Under the pieces are notes generated by a model, which was not told the origin of the DNA, ran no database searches, and was given only the letters and a program-made list of their open reading frames with translations. A program made the position numbers and the translations under genes. Shown piece after piece: positions 1 to 8,208 of a stretch of DNA of 64,000 nt (its first letter is position 1; every line of letters begins with the position of its first letter). Source of the DNA: an uncultured Neomegalonema sp. (GTDB lineage Bacteria > Pseudomonadota > Alphaproteobacteria > Rhodobacterales > Rhodobacteraceae); contig CALLLP010000011.1 of NCBI GenBank assembly GCA_938008165.1, forward strand, positions 1-64,000. The letters run 5' to 3'.

Positions 1-202
1 ACGCGATAGCCCATCGCACCTACTCCGATCTAAAGGGTTGGAAACGGGGCCATCCCTAGCCGATTGTGCAGGGCCTGCAAAACGATTTCGCGTGATGGGC
101 GGCGCGTCATTTGGGAATGGGGCTGTCGCGCGGTTTTTTGAGCGATGAGCAAAGTGGGTAGACGCCGAAAATGATAATTTTTGGTGATTTTAAAATCATT
201 GC
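1..202. other. left-edge intergenic sequence
   Basis: No convincing coding sequence is seen. The composition changes from GC-rich (1-150) to AT-rich (from about 165), which marks the boundary of the AT-rich patch carrying the neighbouring orphan gene. A weak AT-rich inverted repeat (AATGAT at 170-175, ATCATT at 195-200) sits directly past that gene's stop codon. Confidence 0.5.
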
Positions 203-913
203 TTATCTTCTATTAAAGGCAATTTTTATGCCGTAATTTAAGAAGCACAAGGTTGCCTCCTCTATATTCAAGTTGTATTTATCAGAAAAAATAAAAATTG
301 GAACCATCTCTAATGACTTAAGCTTTATTTTGTATGAGCGATATTTTTTTGTCTTGCTTGTTGGAAAGTATTTAATTATTTGTCTATAGTTGTTTGTGTA
401 GTTGGCAGTTTCGATCAAAAGATGTATGGCAGTCTCAGTGTCGTCAATTGAGTATATTGATTTGTATTTTTGAATTGATGGCATCATTTCCGCAGGTATA
501 TGTAATACAATTAAATGTTTATTGGTGTATGCTTGTGACTTTTTTGCATCATCAAAAAAGACATCAAATATTTTGTCTATAGATTTAAATGTTAATGCTA
601 CTGCAGCTGTATTAATCGCAAAATCTTTGATTGCCGGTTTTTTGTCGCGTAAAGAAAAATAACTGGCAATTTGCCATTCTGAATATTGATATTTTTCACC
701 GTATTTTTTGTGTTCTACGTTGGGGCCACGAGAGATTTTTCCTGCTTTTTCAAGTTCAGAAATTTGTTCAGAAGTAACATGGTATTTTCTGATCGCTTTC
801 TCTATGGAAATCCAACTGTAACTCATATCTGGATCGTAATCGTTTGTTTTGCCGTGTCTACTTACAATATGATGATCACAAGGATAATGCTTTTTACCTC
901 GGCTTCGACTCAC
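203..913 (-). CDS. hypothetical protein in an AT-rich patch, possible N-terminal HTH
   Basis: A 236-residue protein from a GTG start at 911-913; an in-frame ATG at 824-826 (residue 30) is an alternative and neither has a clear ribosome binding site. Base composition is strikingly AT-rich compared with every other gene in the window, and codons such as AAA, ATT and TAT dominate. Residues about 30-70 (SYSWISIEKAIRKYHV followed by SEQISELEKAGKI) have the helix-turn-helix spacing of MerR/excisionase-like DNA-binding domains, but this is a weak visual match. The rest is Lys/Ile/Tyr-rich with no motif I recognise. No signal peptide or membrane helix is seen. The composition suggests recent acquisition or a relaxed orphan gene. 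Function is unknown. Confidence 0.6.
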   Translation of the reverse strand: MSRSRGKKHYPCDHHIVSRHGKTNDYDPDMSYSWISIEKAIRKYHVTSEQISELEKAGKISRGPNVEHKKYGEKYQYSEWQIASYFSLRDKKPAIKDFAINTAAVALTFKSIDKIFDVFFDDAKKSQAYTNKHLIVLHIPAEMMPSIQKYKSIYSIDDTETAIHLLIETANYTNNYRQIIKYFPTSKTKKYRSYKIKLKSLEMVPIFIFSDKYNLNIEEATLCFLNYGIKIAFNRR

Positions 914-935
914 TGAATTTGCCGGGTCTAGATGC

Positions 936-976
936 CCCTCCCCGCCAAAAAACCCTTTGAGTTCTGGCGGGGAGGG
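936..976 (-). terminator. strong hairpin downstream of malate synthase
   Basis: A perfect 12-bp inverted repeat (936-947 with 965-976, sequence CCTCCCCGCCA and its complement) with a 17-nt loop lies between the malate synthase stop and the AT-rich orphan gene. On the minus strand the run of T residues lies inside the loop, not after the stem, so it is not a textbook intrinsic terminator. It probably still acts as a transcript 3'-end or mRNA-protecting structure. Confidence 0.55.
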
Positions 977-987
977 CGGTGTGCGCC

Positions 988-3126
988 TTATCCCGCTTTC
1001 AATTGTAACCGTCGCGCATGGAGGACCGGTTCGGTGTAGCCTGAGGGTTGTTCGGTGCCTGCAAAGACCAGATCGCAGGCGGCCTGAAAGGCGATGCTGT
1101 CAAAGCCGGGGGCCATGGGGCGGTAGGCGGGGTCGTCTGCGTTCTGGCGGTCGACGACTTCGGCCATGCGCTTCATGGCATCCATGGCATCGGCCTCGCT
1201 GACCACACCATGATGCAGCCAATTCGCGATATGTTGCGAGGAGATGCGGCAGGTTGCGCGGTCTTCCATCAGGCCCACATCGTTGATATCGGGCACCTTC
1301 GAGCACCCGACCCCCTGATCGACCCAGCGCACGACATAGCCGAGGATTCCTTGGGCGTTGTTCTCGACTTCGCGGATAATCTGTGCCGCGCTCCATTGCC
1401 GATAGGCGGCGAGCGGAATGTCGAGCAGGGTGTCGACATAGGCGCGCCGTCCGCCCTTTGCGAGACGCTGCTGCACGGCCATCACATCGATCTTGTGATA
1501 GTGCAGCGCATGCAGGGTCGCCGCCGTGGGGCTGGGCACCCAAGCACAGTTTGCACCCGCTTTCGGGTGCTCGATCTTTTGCTCCAGCATGGCGGCCATC
1601 AAGTCGGGCATCGCCCACATGCCTTTGCCGATCTGCGCCCGTCCGGCGAGGCCGCATTCGAGACCGATATCGACATTCTGGTTTTCGTAGCCGGTGATCC
1701 ACGCCTTGCGTTTGATGAAGTCTTTGCGGCTGAAGGGGCCTGCCTCCATCGATGTGTGGATTTCATCGCCCGTGCGGTCGAGGAACCCGGTATTGATGAA
1801 GGCAACCCGGTGTTTGGCGGCGCGGATGCATTCCTTGAGATTGACGCTGGTGCGGCGTTCCTCGTCCATGATGCCCAGCTTGACGGTATATTGCGGCAGG
1901 CCGAGCGCGGCTTCGATGGCGGTAAAGGTCTCGTCGGCGAAGGCCACCTCGTCCGGTCCGTGCATCTTGGGTTTGACGACATAGATCGAGCCTGCGGCGG
2001 AGTTGCCGCCCTCGCGCTTGAGGTCGTGCAGGGCGATGGCCGTGGTGATCATCGCATCCATCAGGCCCTCGAATACCTCCTCGCCGTCCCAGCTCATCGC
2101 CGGGTTGGTCATCAGATGCCCGACATTGCGGACCAGCATCAGCACCTGACTCTTGAGCGTCACGTCGCCTTCGCCATCGGGGGCGGTATAGCGGCGGTCG
2201 GGGTTCAGGGCGCGGGTGATGGTCTGCCCGCCTTTTTCGAAGGTTTCCTCAAGATCGCCTTTCATCAGGCCCAGCCAGTTGCGATAGGCGAGCACCTTGT
2301 CTTCGGCATCGACGCAGGCGACGGAATCCTCGCAATCCATGATCGCGGAGATCGCCGATTCGATCTGCACATCGGCCAATTGCGCCTGATCCCGGCTGCC
2401 GATGGGGTGGGCGCGGTCGAAGATCAATTCGGCATGTAGGCTGTTATTGCGCAGGACGATGCCATCGGGGGCCATGGCCGGGCCGCGATACCCGACGAAT
2501 TGCGACGGATCGGCCAGCGGCATATCATCCGCCAGCAGCACCCCGCCGCGCACATGATAGCGGCGCACATCCGCATGGCTGGTGCCGTTGAGCGGAAAGG
2601 CTTCGTCCAGAAACACCCGCACCCGCGCGACCACCCGCGACCCCCGGCCCCGGTCATAGGCCCCGGCAGGGGCGGGCGTGCCCATTGCATCGGTGCCGTA
2701 GAAGGCGTCATACAGGCTGCCCCAGCGCGCATTCGCGGCATTGAGGGCATAGCGGGCATTGGTGATCGGGACCACGAGCTGCGGCCCCGGAACGGTTGCG
2801 ATTTCGGGATCGATCTTCGTCGTATCGATCTTGAAATCCGCCCCTTCGGGCTGGAGATAGCCGATCTCGGACAGGAACGCTTTATAGGCGTTGTGGTCAT
2901 GGGGTTGATTGCGGCGGCCCTTATGCCACGCATCGATCTGCGATTGCAGGGCAGTGCGGGTTTCTATCAAGGCGCGATTTCGGGGGGTAAAATCATGCAG
3001 CAGGGCGGCCATGCTCTGCCAGAAGGCATCCGCGTCGATGCCTGTGTCCGGCAAGACCTCGGTTTCGACAAAGGCGGCTAGGGCGCTGTCTATTTCGATC
3101 CCGTGTCGTGTCGTTCGATTGTTCAT
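988..3126 (-). CDS. glcB: malate synthase G
   Basis: Condenses glyoxylate and acetyl-CoA to malate in the cytosol (glyoxylate bypass and glycolate use). The 712-residue length from the chosen ATG (3124-3126) matches the usual 720-730 of the G isoform, and the N-terminus then aligns naturally with the family ([20 protein letters not shown]). Earlier in-frame starts would add up to 14 residues. Visible active-site landmarks include the arginine in [11 protein letters not shown], the metal-ligand region [23 protein letters not shown], and the catalytic-base motif [12 protein letters not shown]. No isocitrate lyase or glycolate oxidase is nearby, so the gene stands alone. It diverges from the DgcN-like gene across a 175-bp intergenic region that must hold both promoters. 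Confidence 0.97.
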   Translation of the reverse strand: MNNRTTRHGIEIDSALAAFVETEVLPDTGIDADAFWQSMAALLHDFTPRNRALIETRTALQSQIDAWHKGRRNQPHDHNAYKAFLSEIGYLQPEGADFKIDTTKIDPEIATVPGPQLVVPITNARYALNAANARWGSLYDAFYGTDAMGTPAPAGAYDRGRGSRVVARVRVFLDEAFPLNGTSHADVRRYHVRGGVLLADDMPLADPSQFVGYRGPAMAPDGIVLRNNSLHAELIFDRAHPIGSRDQAQLADVQIESAISAIMDCEDSVACVDAEDKVLAYRNWLGLMKGDLEETFEKGGQTITRALNPDRRYTAPDGEGDVTLKSQVLMLVRNVGHLMTNPAMSWDGEEVFEGLMDAMITTAIALHDLKREGGNSAAGSIYVVKPKMHGPDEVAFADETFTAIEAALGLPQYTVKLGIMDEERRTSVNLKECIRAAKHRVAFINTGFLDRTGDEIHTSMEAGPFSRKDFIKRKAWITGYENQNVDIGLECGLAGRAQIGKGMWAMPDLMAAMLEQKIEHPKAGANCAWVPSPTAATLHALHYHKIDVMAVQQRLAKGGRRAYVDTLLDIPLAAYRQWSAAQIIREVENNAQGILGYVVRWVDQGVGCSKVPDINDVGLMEDRATCRISSQHIANWLHHGVVSEADAMDAMKRMAEVVDRQNADDPAYRPMAPGFDSIAFQAACDLVFAGTEQPSGYTEPVLHARRLQLKAG

Positions 3127-3301
3127 GGTCGCGCGTCTCATCTGAAGGGCTGCATTGGCAGCGGTCATTGTCGAGACGGACCGTTACGAAAACTCTCACA
3201 GCTTGGCAAATCCGATCAGCGGTCAAGGCGACAAAATGCTGGACGCCCGGTGCAGGCCCGTGTCTCTTGTGCCGAATATTTTCTCCGGGGGGGAGCGCAT
3301 C

Positions 3302-4297
3302 ATGCTAAAGACACCGTATCTCTTGTTTCTGGGCGACGCCAAGGATGCGCTTGCCGCCAAGGTTGCGCAGGGGATCCGTGATTGGAGACCCGACAATGCA
3401 GTGGGTCAGATGCGGCTGGCGGGCTGTGTTGCCGATCTGGGCATTCCCGATATGACCATCGAGGAATCGATGGCGCAGGGTGCGCGTACGATGGTCGTGG
3501 GGGTTGCGAACCGGGGCGGGTTCATCGCCGAAGAATGGATCAATGTGCTGGAACAGGCGCTGGAAGCGGGCATGGACCTCGCCGCCGGGCTGCATAACAA
3601 GCTGGCCGATGTGCCGCGCCTTGCCGATACCGCCGCGCGATTGGGCCGCGAACTGCACGATGTGCGCCATCCGACACAGGCCTATCCGGTTGGCAGCGGG
3701 GCAAAGCGTTCGGGCAAGCGCCTGTTGCCCGTCGGCACGGATTGCTCCTGCGGCAAGATGTATACCGCGCTGGCCATCGAAAAGGAGATGCGCGCACGGG
3801 GCTGGAAAGCTGATTTTCGCGCCACGGGGCAAACCGGCATTCTCATCACCGGCGAGGGGGTCAGCATCGATGCCGTCGTGTCGGATTTCATCTCCGGCGC
3901 GGTCGAGACGCTGGCCCCGGCGAATGATGCCGACCATTGGGATCTGGTAGAGGGGCAGGGATCGCTCTATCATCCCGCCTATGCCGGGGTGACGCTGGGG
4001 CTGATCCACGGGGCGCAGGCCGATGCGCTGGTCCTGTGCCACGAACCGACCCGCAGCCATATGCGCGCCTTGCCGGAATATCCGGTGCCCGATATGGGCG
4101 CGGTGATGGAGATGGCCCTGCCCCATGCCCGCCTGACCAATCCCGATGCGCATTTTGTCGGCGTGGCGGTGAATACGAAGACCCTCGACGATGCCGCCGC
4201 CGAGCGATTCCTGAAGGAAACCGAAGACCGCTTCGGCCTGCCCACCGTCGACCCGGTCCGTACGGGCGTAGGGCGGATCGTGGATGGGTTGGCCTGA
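3302..4297 (+). CDS. dgcN: DgcN-like DUF1611 family protein
   Basis: A 331-residue cytosolic protein of the DUF1611 family with a P-loop-like segment (VGTDCSCGKMYTALAIEKEM) near residue 145. The start is the ATG at 3302, preceded by a very strong GGGGGGAG ribosome binding site; the frame is open further upstream, but that extension lacks family character. Members paired with an enolase-superfamily racemase (the next gene, 14 nt away) have been described as the N-acyltransferase DgcN of a marine-proteobacterial D-glutamate degradation pathway. The pairing here supports that name. The substrate is inferred, not shown, and older databases call this family simply DUF1611 or L-Ala-DL-Glu epimerase partner. 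Confidence 0.8.
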   Translation: MLKTPYLLFLGDAKDALAAKVAQGIRDWRPDNAVGQMRLAGCVADLGIPDMTIEESMAQGARTMVVGVANRGGFIAEEWINVLEQALEAGMDLAAGLHNKLADVPRLADTAARLGRELHDVRHPTQAYPVGSGAKRSGKRLLPVGTDCSCGKMYTALAIEKEMRARGWKADFRATGQTGILITGEGVSIDAVVSDFISGAVETLAPANDADHWDLVEGQGSLYHPAYAGVTLGLIHGAQADALVLCHEPTRSHMRALPEYPVPDMGAVMEMALPHARLTNPDAHFVGVAVNTKTLDDAAAERFLKETEDRFGLPTVDPVRTGVGRIVDGLA

Positions 4298-4311
4298 TCC
4301 CGGAGAGAGAC

Positions 4312-5280
4312 ATGCCCACCACCCTCACCGCCACCCCCGAAACCTTCCCCATGGACGGCACCTTCACGATTTCGCGGGGGAGTCGGACCGAGGCGCATGT
4401 GGTGACGGTGGAGGCGCGCGACGGGTTGTGTATCGGGCGTGGGGAAGCGGTGCCCTATGCGCGCTATGGCGAGACGGTCGAGAGCGTCATCGCGCAAATT
4501 GAGGCGGCGGGACCGATGGCGACGCCGCGCGATGCTCAGGCGATGCCCGCCGGGGCCGCGCGCAATGCCGTCGATTGCGCTCTGTGGGATCTGGAGGCCA
4601 AGCGCAGGGGCGAGCCTGTCTGGCGATTGCTGGGCTTGCCAGAGCCGCAGCCGGTCGTCAGCGCCTATACCCTGTCGCTGGAGACGCCCGATGTGATGCG
4701 GGCAAAAGCTGCCGAGCATGCCTATCGGCCGTTGCTGAAAATCAAGCTGGGCGGCGAGGGCGATCTGGACCGTCTGCGCGCTGTGCGCGAGGGTGCGCCG
4801 GAGGCCAGCCTCATCATCGATGCGAATGAGGGCTGGAGCGCCGAAACCTATGCCGCGCTCGCCCCCGATCTTCTGTCGCTGGGCGTTGCGATGGTCGAGC
4901 AACCCTTGCCTGCCGGAAATGACGAGGCGCTGCGGGGGATGGATCGGCCTCTGCCTGTCTGCGCGGATGAAGCCTGCCATGACACGGCGTCGCTCGATGC
5001 GTTGCAGGGCAAATACGACATGATCAATATCAAGCTCGACAAGACGGGCGGACTGACCGAGGCCCTTGCCCTGCGCGATGCGGCTCTGGCGCGGGGGTTT
5101 CAGGTCATGGTCGGGTGCATGGTCGGGACATCGCTTGCCATGGCCCCGGCGGTTCTGGTGGCGCAGGGGGCGCAGGTCGTCGATCTCGACGGGCCGCTCC
5201 TGCTGGCCAAGGATCGCGAGACACCCTTGATCTTTGCGGGCAGCACGCTGCATCCGCCGCGACCCGCGCTCTGGGGGTAG
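4312..5280 (+). CDS. dgcA: DgcA-like enolase-superfamily racemase/epimerase
   Basis: A 322-residue enolase-superfamily enzyme of the dipeptide-epimerase type. ATG at 4312 follows a GGAGAGAGA ribosome binding site; the frame is open far upstream, but that part lies in the preceding gene. The catalytic framework is visible: LLKIKLGG (Lys-x-Lys acid/base), IDANEG (metal Asp), MVEQPLP (metal Glu), CADEACHD (metal Asp) and INIKLDKTGG (opposite-face Lys). It is transcribed with the DUF1611 gene. In that pairing the enzyme is described as an N-acetyl-D-glutamate racemase (DgcA); L-Ala-D/L-Glu epimerase for murein peptide recycling is the alternative. Fold and mechanism are secure, substrate is not. 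Confidence 0.85.
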   Translation: MPTTLTATPETFPMDGTFTISRGSRTEAHVVTVEARDGLCIGRGEAVPYARYGETVESVIAQIEAAGPMATPRDAQAMPAGAARNAVDCALWDLEAKRRGEPVWRLLGLPEPQPVVSAYTLSLETPDVMRAKAAEHAYRPLLKIKLGGEGDLDRLRAVREGAPEASLIIDANEGWSAETYAALAPDLLSLGVAMVEQPLPAGNDEALRGMDRPLPVCADEACHDTASLDALQGKYDMINIKLDKTGGLTEALALRDAALARGFQVMVGCMVGTSLAMAPAVLVAQGAQVVDLDGPLLLAKDRETPLIFAGSTLHPPRPALWG

Positions 5281-5316
5281 AGTGATCGGCCTGCTTGGCG
5301 GTCGTGCCACGGTTTT

Positions 5317-6294
5317 TCAGATGCATTGCCCACAATCGATCCCGCGAGGGCGATAGGCCCGGCGCGGGGCGGGGATGATGGGCCGGTGAACGGGGGGCGC
5401 GACCCGTGCCGATGCCTCGGTTGCATCGGGCAGGAGGGCGGCTCTGTCCTGTGTCCTCGCCGGGGCGGTTGTGACAGGCACGGGGCCGTCATCCAGATAA
5501 GGGGGCGCGACCTCGACATAGGCGGGGGGCGCAACCGGGTCTGGAATTGGCGCTGGCGCTGGCACTGGCACTGGCGCAGGAATTGGCGCTGGCGCTGGCA
5601 CCGGGGCGCGGTCGGGATAGGCGGGCAGGGGTGCAATCGGGGTCGCGCTAGTATCTTGCGCGACGGGTGCAATCGCCCGGCCCTGCGCCTGCAAGATCGC
5701 CTCGCGCACCGGCACCACCTTCGCAAAGGTATTCGTGGTTCCCCCGATATGCGAAAATCCATTGGCATGGACCACAGCGACGAGAGCGCCGTTGGCATCC
5801 AGCACGCAAGAGCCGGAGAATCCCCCGATTACCCCCTCCGCCGCGACACCCTCGTCGGAATCATGCAGCTCGATCCACCAGAAGGGCGGCATGGGGTCGT
5901 CGAGATAGGCGATGCCGGGCACGACCTCGCCATCCCTGTCGCGGGCCGGAAAACCGTGAATCTCGACGGCCATGCCCGCGCGCATCGCTGGGTAGTCCTG
6001 CGCGTCCAACTGCATCGGATCGATGCCGAGAAACGACCAATCCGCGAGGGTGTCGGATACCGTGACCGCATCTTTGGGACCGATCAACGGCGTGCCGTTC
6101 TCCGTGACATGGGCGACCGAGACATAGCCGCGCTTGCCCAGCCCCAGAAACCCGCGCGGGTTCAGCGCGCAGACCGTCCCCCAACTCGCGGAGCCGCCGC
6201 CGCGGTAATAGACGCGTTCGGCACGGGGCGACACGCTCTCCGAGCACGCGCCAAGCAGGAACAGCAGGGTAAGGGCAGCGGTTTTGCGAATCAT
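5317..6294 (-). CDS. lipoprotein trypsin-like serine protease with Pro/Ala-rich tail
   Basis: A 325-residue protein. The chosen ATG (6292-6294) has AGGTG upstream and begins a lipoprotein signal peptide with lipobox LLGAC. The domain that follows has a recognisable chymotrypsin-fold triad: His in YVSVAHV, Asp in DTLADWSFLG and Ser in GGFSGSC (the family standard is GDSGG). Past about residue 205 comes a low-complexity stretch of alternating Pro-Ala/Val/Ile, then Pro/Arg-rich sequence ending in a Cys pair (GIDCGQCI). It is probably a cell-envelope protease or protease-like protein; the substrate is unknown. It converges with dgcA. A GTTC-N7-GTTC motif lies 36 bp upstream of its start. Confidence 0.72.
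   Translation of the reverse strand: MIRKTAALTLLFLLGACSESVSPRAERVYYRGGGSASWGTVCALNPRGFLGLGKRGYVSVAHVTENGTPLIGPKDAVTVSDTLADWSFLGIDPMQLDAQDYPAMRAGMAVEIHGFPARDRDGEVVPGIAYLDDPMPPFWWIELHDSDEGVAAEGVIGGFSGSCVLDANGALVAVVHANGFSHIGGTTNTFAKVVPVREAILQAQGRAIAPVAQDTSATPIAPLPAYPDRAPVPAPAPIPAPVPVPAPAPIPDPVAPPAYVEVAPPYLDDGPVPVTTAPARTQDRAALLPDATEASARVAPPVHRPIIPAPRRAYRPRGIDCGQCI
5546..5603. repeat. short tandem repeats coding the proline-rich tract
   Basis: Repeated GGCGCTGGC/ACTGGC units (plus-strand view) encode the alternating Pro-Ala-Pro-Val/Ile tract of the lipoprotein protease. Such 6-bp units are prone to slippage, so the tail length may vary between strains. Confidence 0.7.
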
Positions 6295-6315
6295 CCGGGT
6301 CACCTGAATTGTCTT

Positions 6316-6344
6316 GAACAGATCAATATGTTCTATATTTGTTC
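6316..6344. promoter_or_regulatory. possible LexA-type box and overlapping palindrome
   Basis: GTTC at 6330-6333 and GTTC at 6341-6344 are separated by 7 bases, which is the direct-repeat form of the alphaproteobacterial LexA (SOS) box. An overlapping palindrome GAACA-N8-TGTTC spans 6316-6333. It lies 36 bp upstream of the lipoprotein protease start on the opposite strand. The 8 fixed bases are short enough to occur by chance in a window this long. Confidence 0.3.
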
Positions 6345-6421
6345 TAGTCAAGAGAGACAATGTGCCGAATCGACAAGGGGCCATGCGGCGGTCGCGATGG
6401 CCCCTTTACGCTGCTTATGGT

Positions 6422-6448
6422 CCCTTCCCCGGTCTTGCCGGGAAAGGG
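6422..6448 (-). terminator. hairpin downstream of the family 5 solute-binding protein gene
   Basis: CCCTTCCCCGG (6422-6432) pairs with CCGGGAAAGGG (6438-6448) with one mismatch and a 5-nt loop. It starts 14 bp past the stop codon of the minus-strand gene. No clear T tract follows, so it is a possible terminator or stabilising stem. Confidence 0.4.
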
Positions 6449-6461
6449 GTTGGTTTCTGGA

Positions 6462-8060
6462 TCAGGCCATCCACCAGCGTTCGGCGTTCTTGTGGCCGTC
6501 AAGCTCCCAGTTGGACGCGATCTGTTCGGGCATGCCGATCTCGTTGCGGATGACATGGGTATAGGCCATGAACATCGGGATGACCGAGCCGCAATCGTCG
6601 TGGCAGATGCGCTGCATCTCGACATACATGTCGCGGCGTTTTTCCGCGTTGAGTTCCGAGCGCGCCCAGACGAGCAGCTTGTTGAACGTGCGGTTTTCCC
6701 AGTAGCTTTCGTTCCATTCCGCGCCGGAGGAATAGACTTGGCTGAACATCCAGTCCGCCGTGGGCCGCCCTCCCCAATACCCGCCGAGGAAGGGCTTTTT
6801 CATCCAGATATTCGACCAGTAGCCATCCTCCGGCTCGCGCACGATTTGCAGGTCGATGCCCGCTTTCTTGGCGCTTTCGGAATAGAGCTGGCCCGCATCC
6901 ACCGCGCCCTCGAAGGCCGAATCGGCCAGATGCAGTTTGAGCGCGAGGCTGTCCATGCCCGCTTTTTTGAGGTGAAATTTCGCCATGTCAGGATCATAGG
7001 ACCGCTGGGGGATTTCGTCGGTCGTGGCGCGGTTCACATTGGCCGGGCCGATGGGGAAGTCGTTGCCGACCTCGCCAAAGCCACGGGTGATCTTCTCCAG
7101 CATTTCCTCGCGGTCGATGGCGAATTTCAGGGCCAGACGCACATGGTTGTCGGTGAAGGGATCGGCGCGGCAATCCATCGGCAGGACGACGTGCTTGTTG
7201 CCATAGGTCGGCAGAACCTTGACGTTTTTGTCACGGGCCAGCAGTGGCGCGGTCGCGATATCCATGTTTGACATCGAGTGGATTTCGCCCGTTCGCACGG
7301 CGGCGGTTCGCGCGGCGGCATCGGCGACAAAGAGGTTCTGGACCGTGTCGAAATAGCCCGCGTTCTCCTTCCAGTAATTCGGGTTGCGCTTCACATTCGC
7401 GCGCACGCCTGCGTCGAATTCTTCGAGCATATAGGCGCCCGTGCCGACGCCCGATTCCCAATCGATACCGCCGCCATCTTTCGCGGGGCAGATGTTCAGG
7501 TGATAATCGGAGATGATGAATGGGAAGTCGGCATTGCCACCCGAAAGGGTGAAGACGACGTTGTTTCCGTCGGCCTTGACCGATTCAACCTGCTTCATCA
7601 GGCCATTGGCGGCGGATTTATTACCCTCGCCCATATGGTGCTGCATGCTCTGCACCACGTCATCGGCGGTCATGGTCTTGCCGTTATGGAATTCGACGCC
7701 CTGACGCAGCGCGAAGGTCCATTCTTTTGCGTCGGCGGTCGCTTCCCAGTTTTCGGCCAATTCGCCGCGCAGCTGGTTGTCGGGGCCGATCTCGGTCAGG
7801 TTGTTGCGCAGCTGACCCGAACTGACATTGATCATAAAGCTGTCGAGGATCGTTGCCGGATCGAGACTGTCGGAGGAGGAGCCGCCCGTCAGGGCCTGAA
7901 TATAATCGCCGCCTTTTTTGGGCGTGGCCGCGATGGCTTTGTCGAAGGCGGTCGAGGCGGCGGCGACGCTGACGCCCGCTGCGAGGCCCGCCTGAACGAA
8001 TTCGCGGCGGCTGAGGCGGCCTTCCCCTGCCAGCTTCTCGAATCTTGTCATATCCGTCAT
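6462..8060 (-). CDS. ABC transporter family 5 (peptide/opine type) solute-binding protein
   Basis: A 532-residue periplasmic binding protein of the DppA/OppA family (SBP_bac_5). The N-terminus carries a twin-arginine signal (SRREFVQAGLAAGVSVAAA), so export is probably by Tat. Core family features include LAENWEATADAKEWTFALRQGVEFHNG near residue 100 and a DMYVEMQRICHDDCGSVIPM segment near the C-terminus. The ATG at 8058-8060 has GGGGA upstream; MTRFEK four codons in is an alternative. Such proteins deliver peptides, opines or glycosides to an ABC permease, but no family 5 permease or ATPase is encoded in this window. It diverges from the TRAP-type binding protein gene. Confidence 0.9.
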   Translation of the reverse strand: MTDMTRFEKLAGEGRLSRREFVQAGLAAGVSVAAASTAFDKAIAATPKKGGDYIQALTGGSSSDSLDPATILDSFMINVSSGQLRNNLTEIGPDNQLRGELAENWEATADAKEWTFALRQGVEFHNGKTMTADDVVQSMQHHMGEGNKSAANGLMKQVESVKADGNNVVFTLSGGNADFPFIISDYHLNICPAKDGGGIDWESGVGTGAYMLEEFDAGVRANVKRNPNYWKENAGYFDTVQNLFVADAAARTAAVRTGEIHSMSNMDIATAPLLARDKNVKVLPTYGNKHVVLPMDCRADPFTDNHVRLALKFAIDREEMLEKITRGFGEVGNDFPIGPANVNRATTDEIPQRSYDPDMAKFHLKKAGMDSLALKLHLADSAFEGAVDAGQLYSESAKKAGIDLQIVREPEDGYWSNIWMKKPFLGGYWGGRPTADWMFSQVYSSGAEWNESYWENRTFNKLLVWARSELNAEKRRDMYVEMQRICHDDCGSVIPMFMAYTHVIRNEIGMPEQIASNWELDGHKNAERWWMA

Positions 8061-8208
8061 GGTATATTCCCCGTATGAGTGATTTTATATACGCGGTCTC
8101 GACGCTAGACCGGGAACGGACTATCCGGCAATGCCTATATCGGCTCGATCGCGTGCGCCGGTGCGCGTCGGATTTCGTCGTTATTCATGTGTGCCGGAGA
8201 CCGCCCCT

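Noticed and set aside
1048..2439. 463-codon plus-strand ORF
   Set aside because: Lies wholly antisense to malate synthase, lacks a family and has the composition expected of high-GC antisense frames.
5326..6564. 412-codon plus-strand ORF with Trp/His/Arg-rich repeats
   Set aside because: Antisense to the lipoprotein protease; the Trp-rich tract is only the reverse reading of the Pro/Ala repeat.
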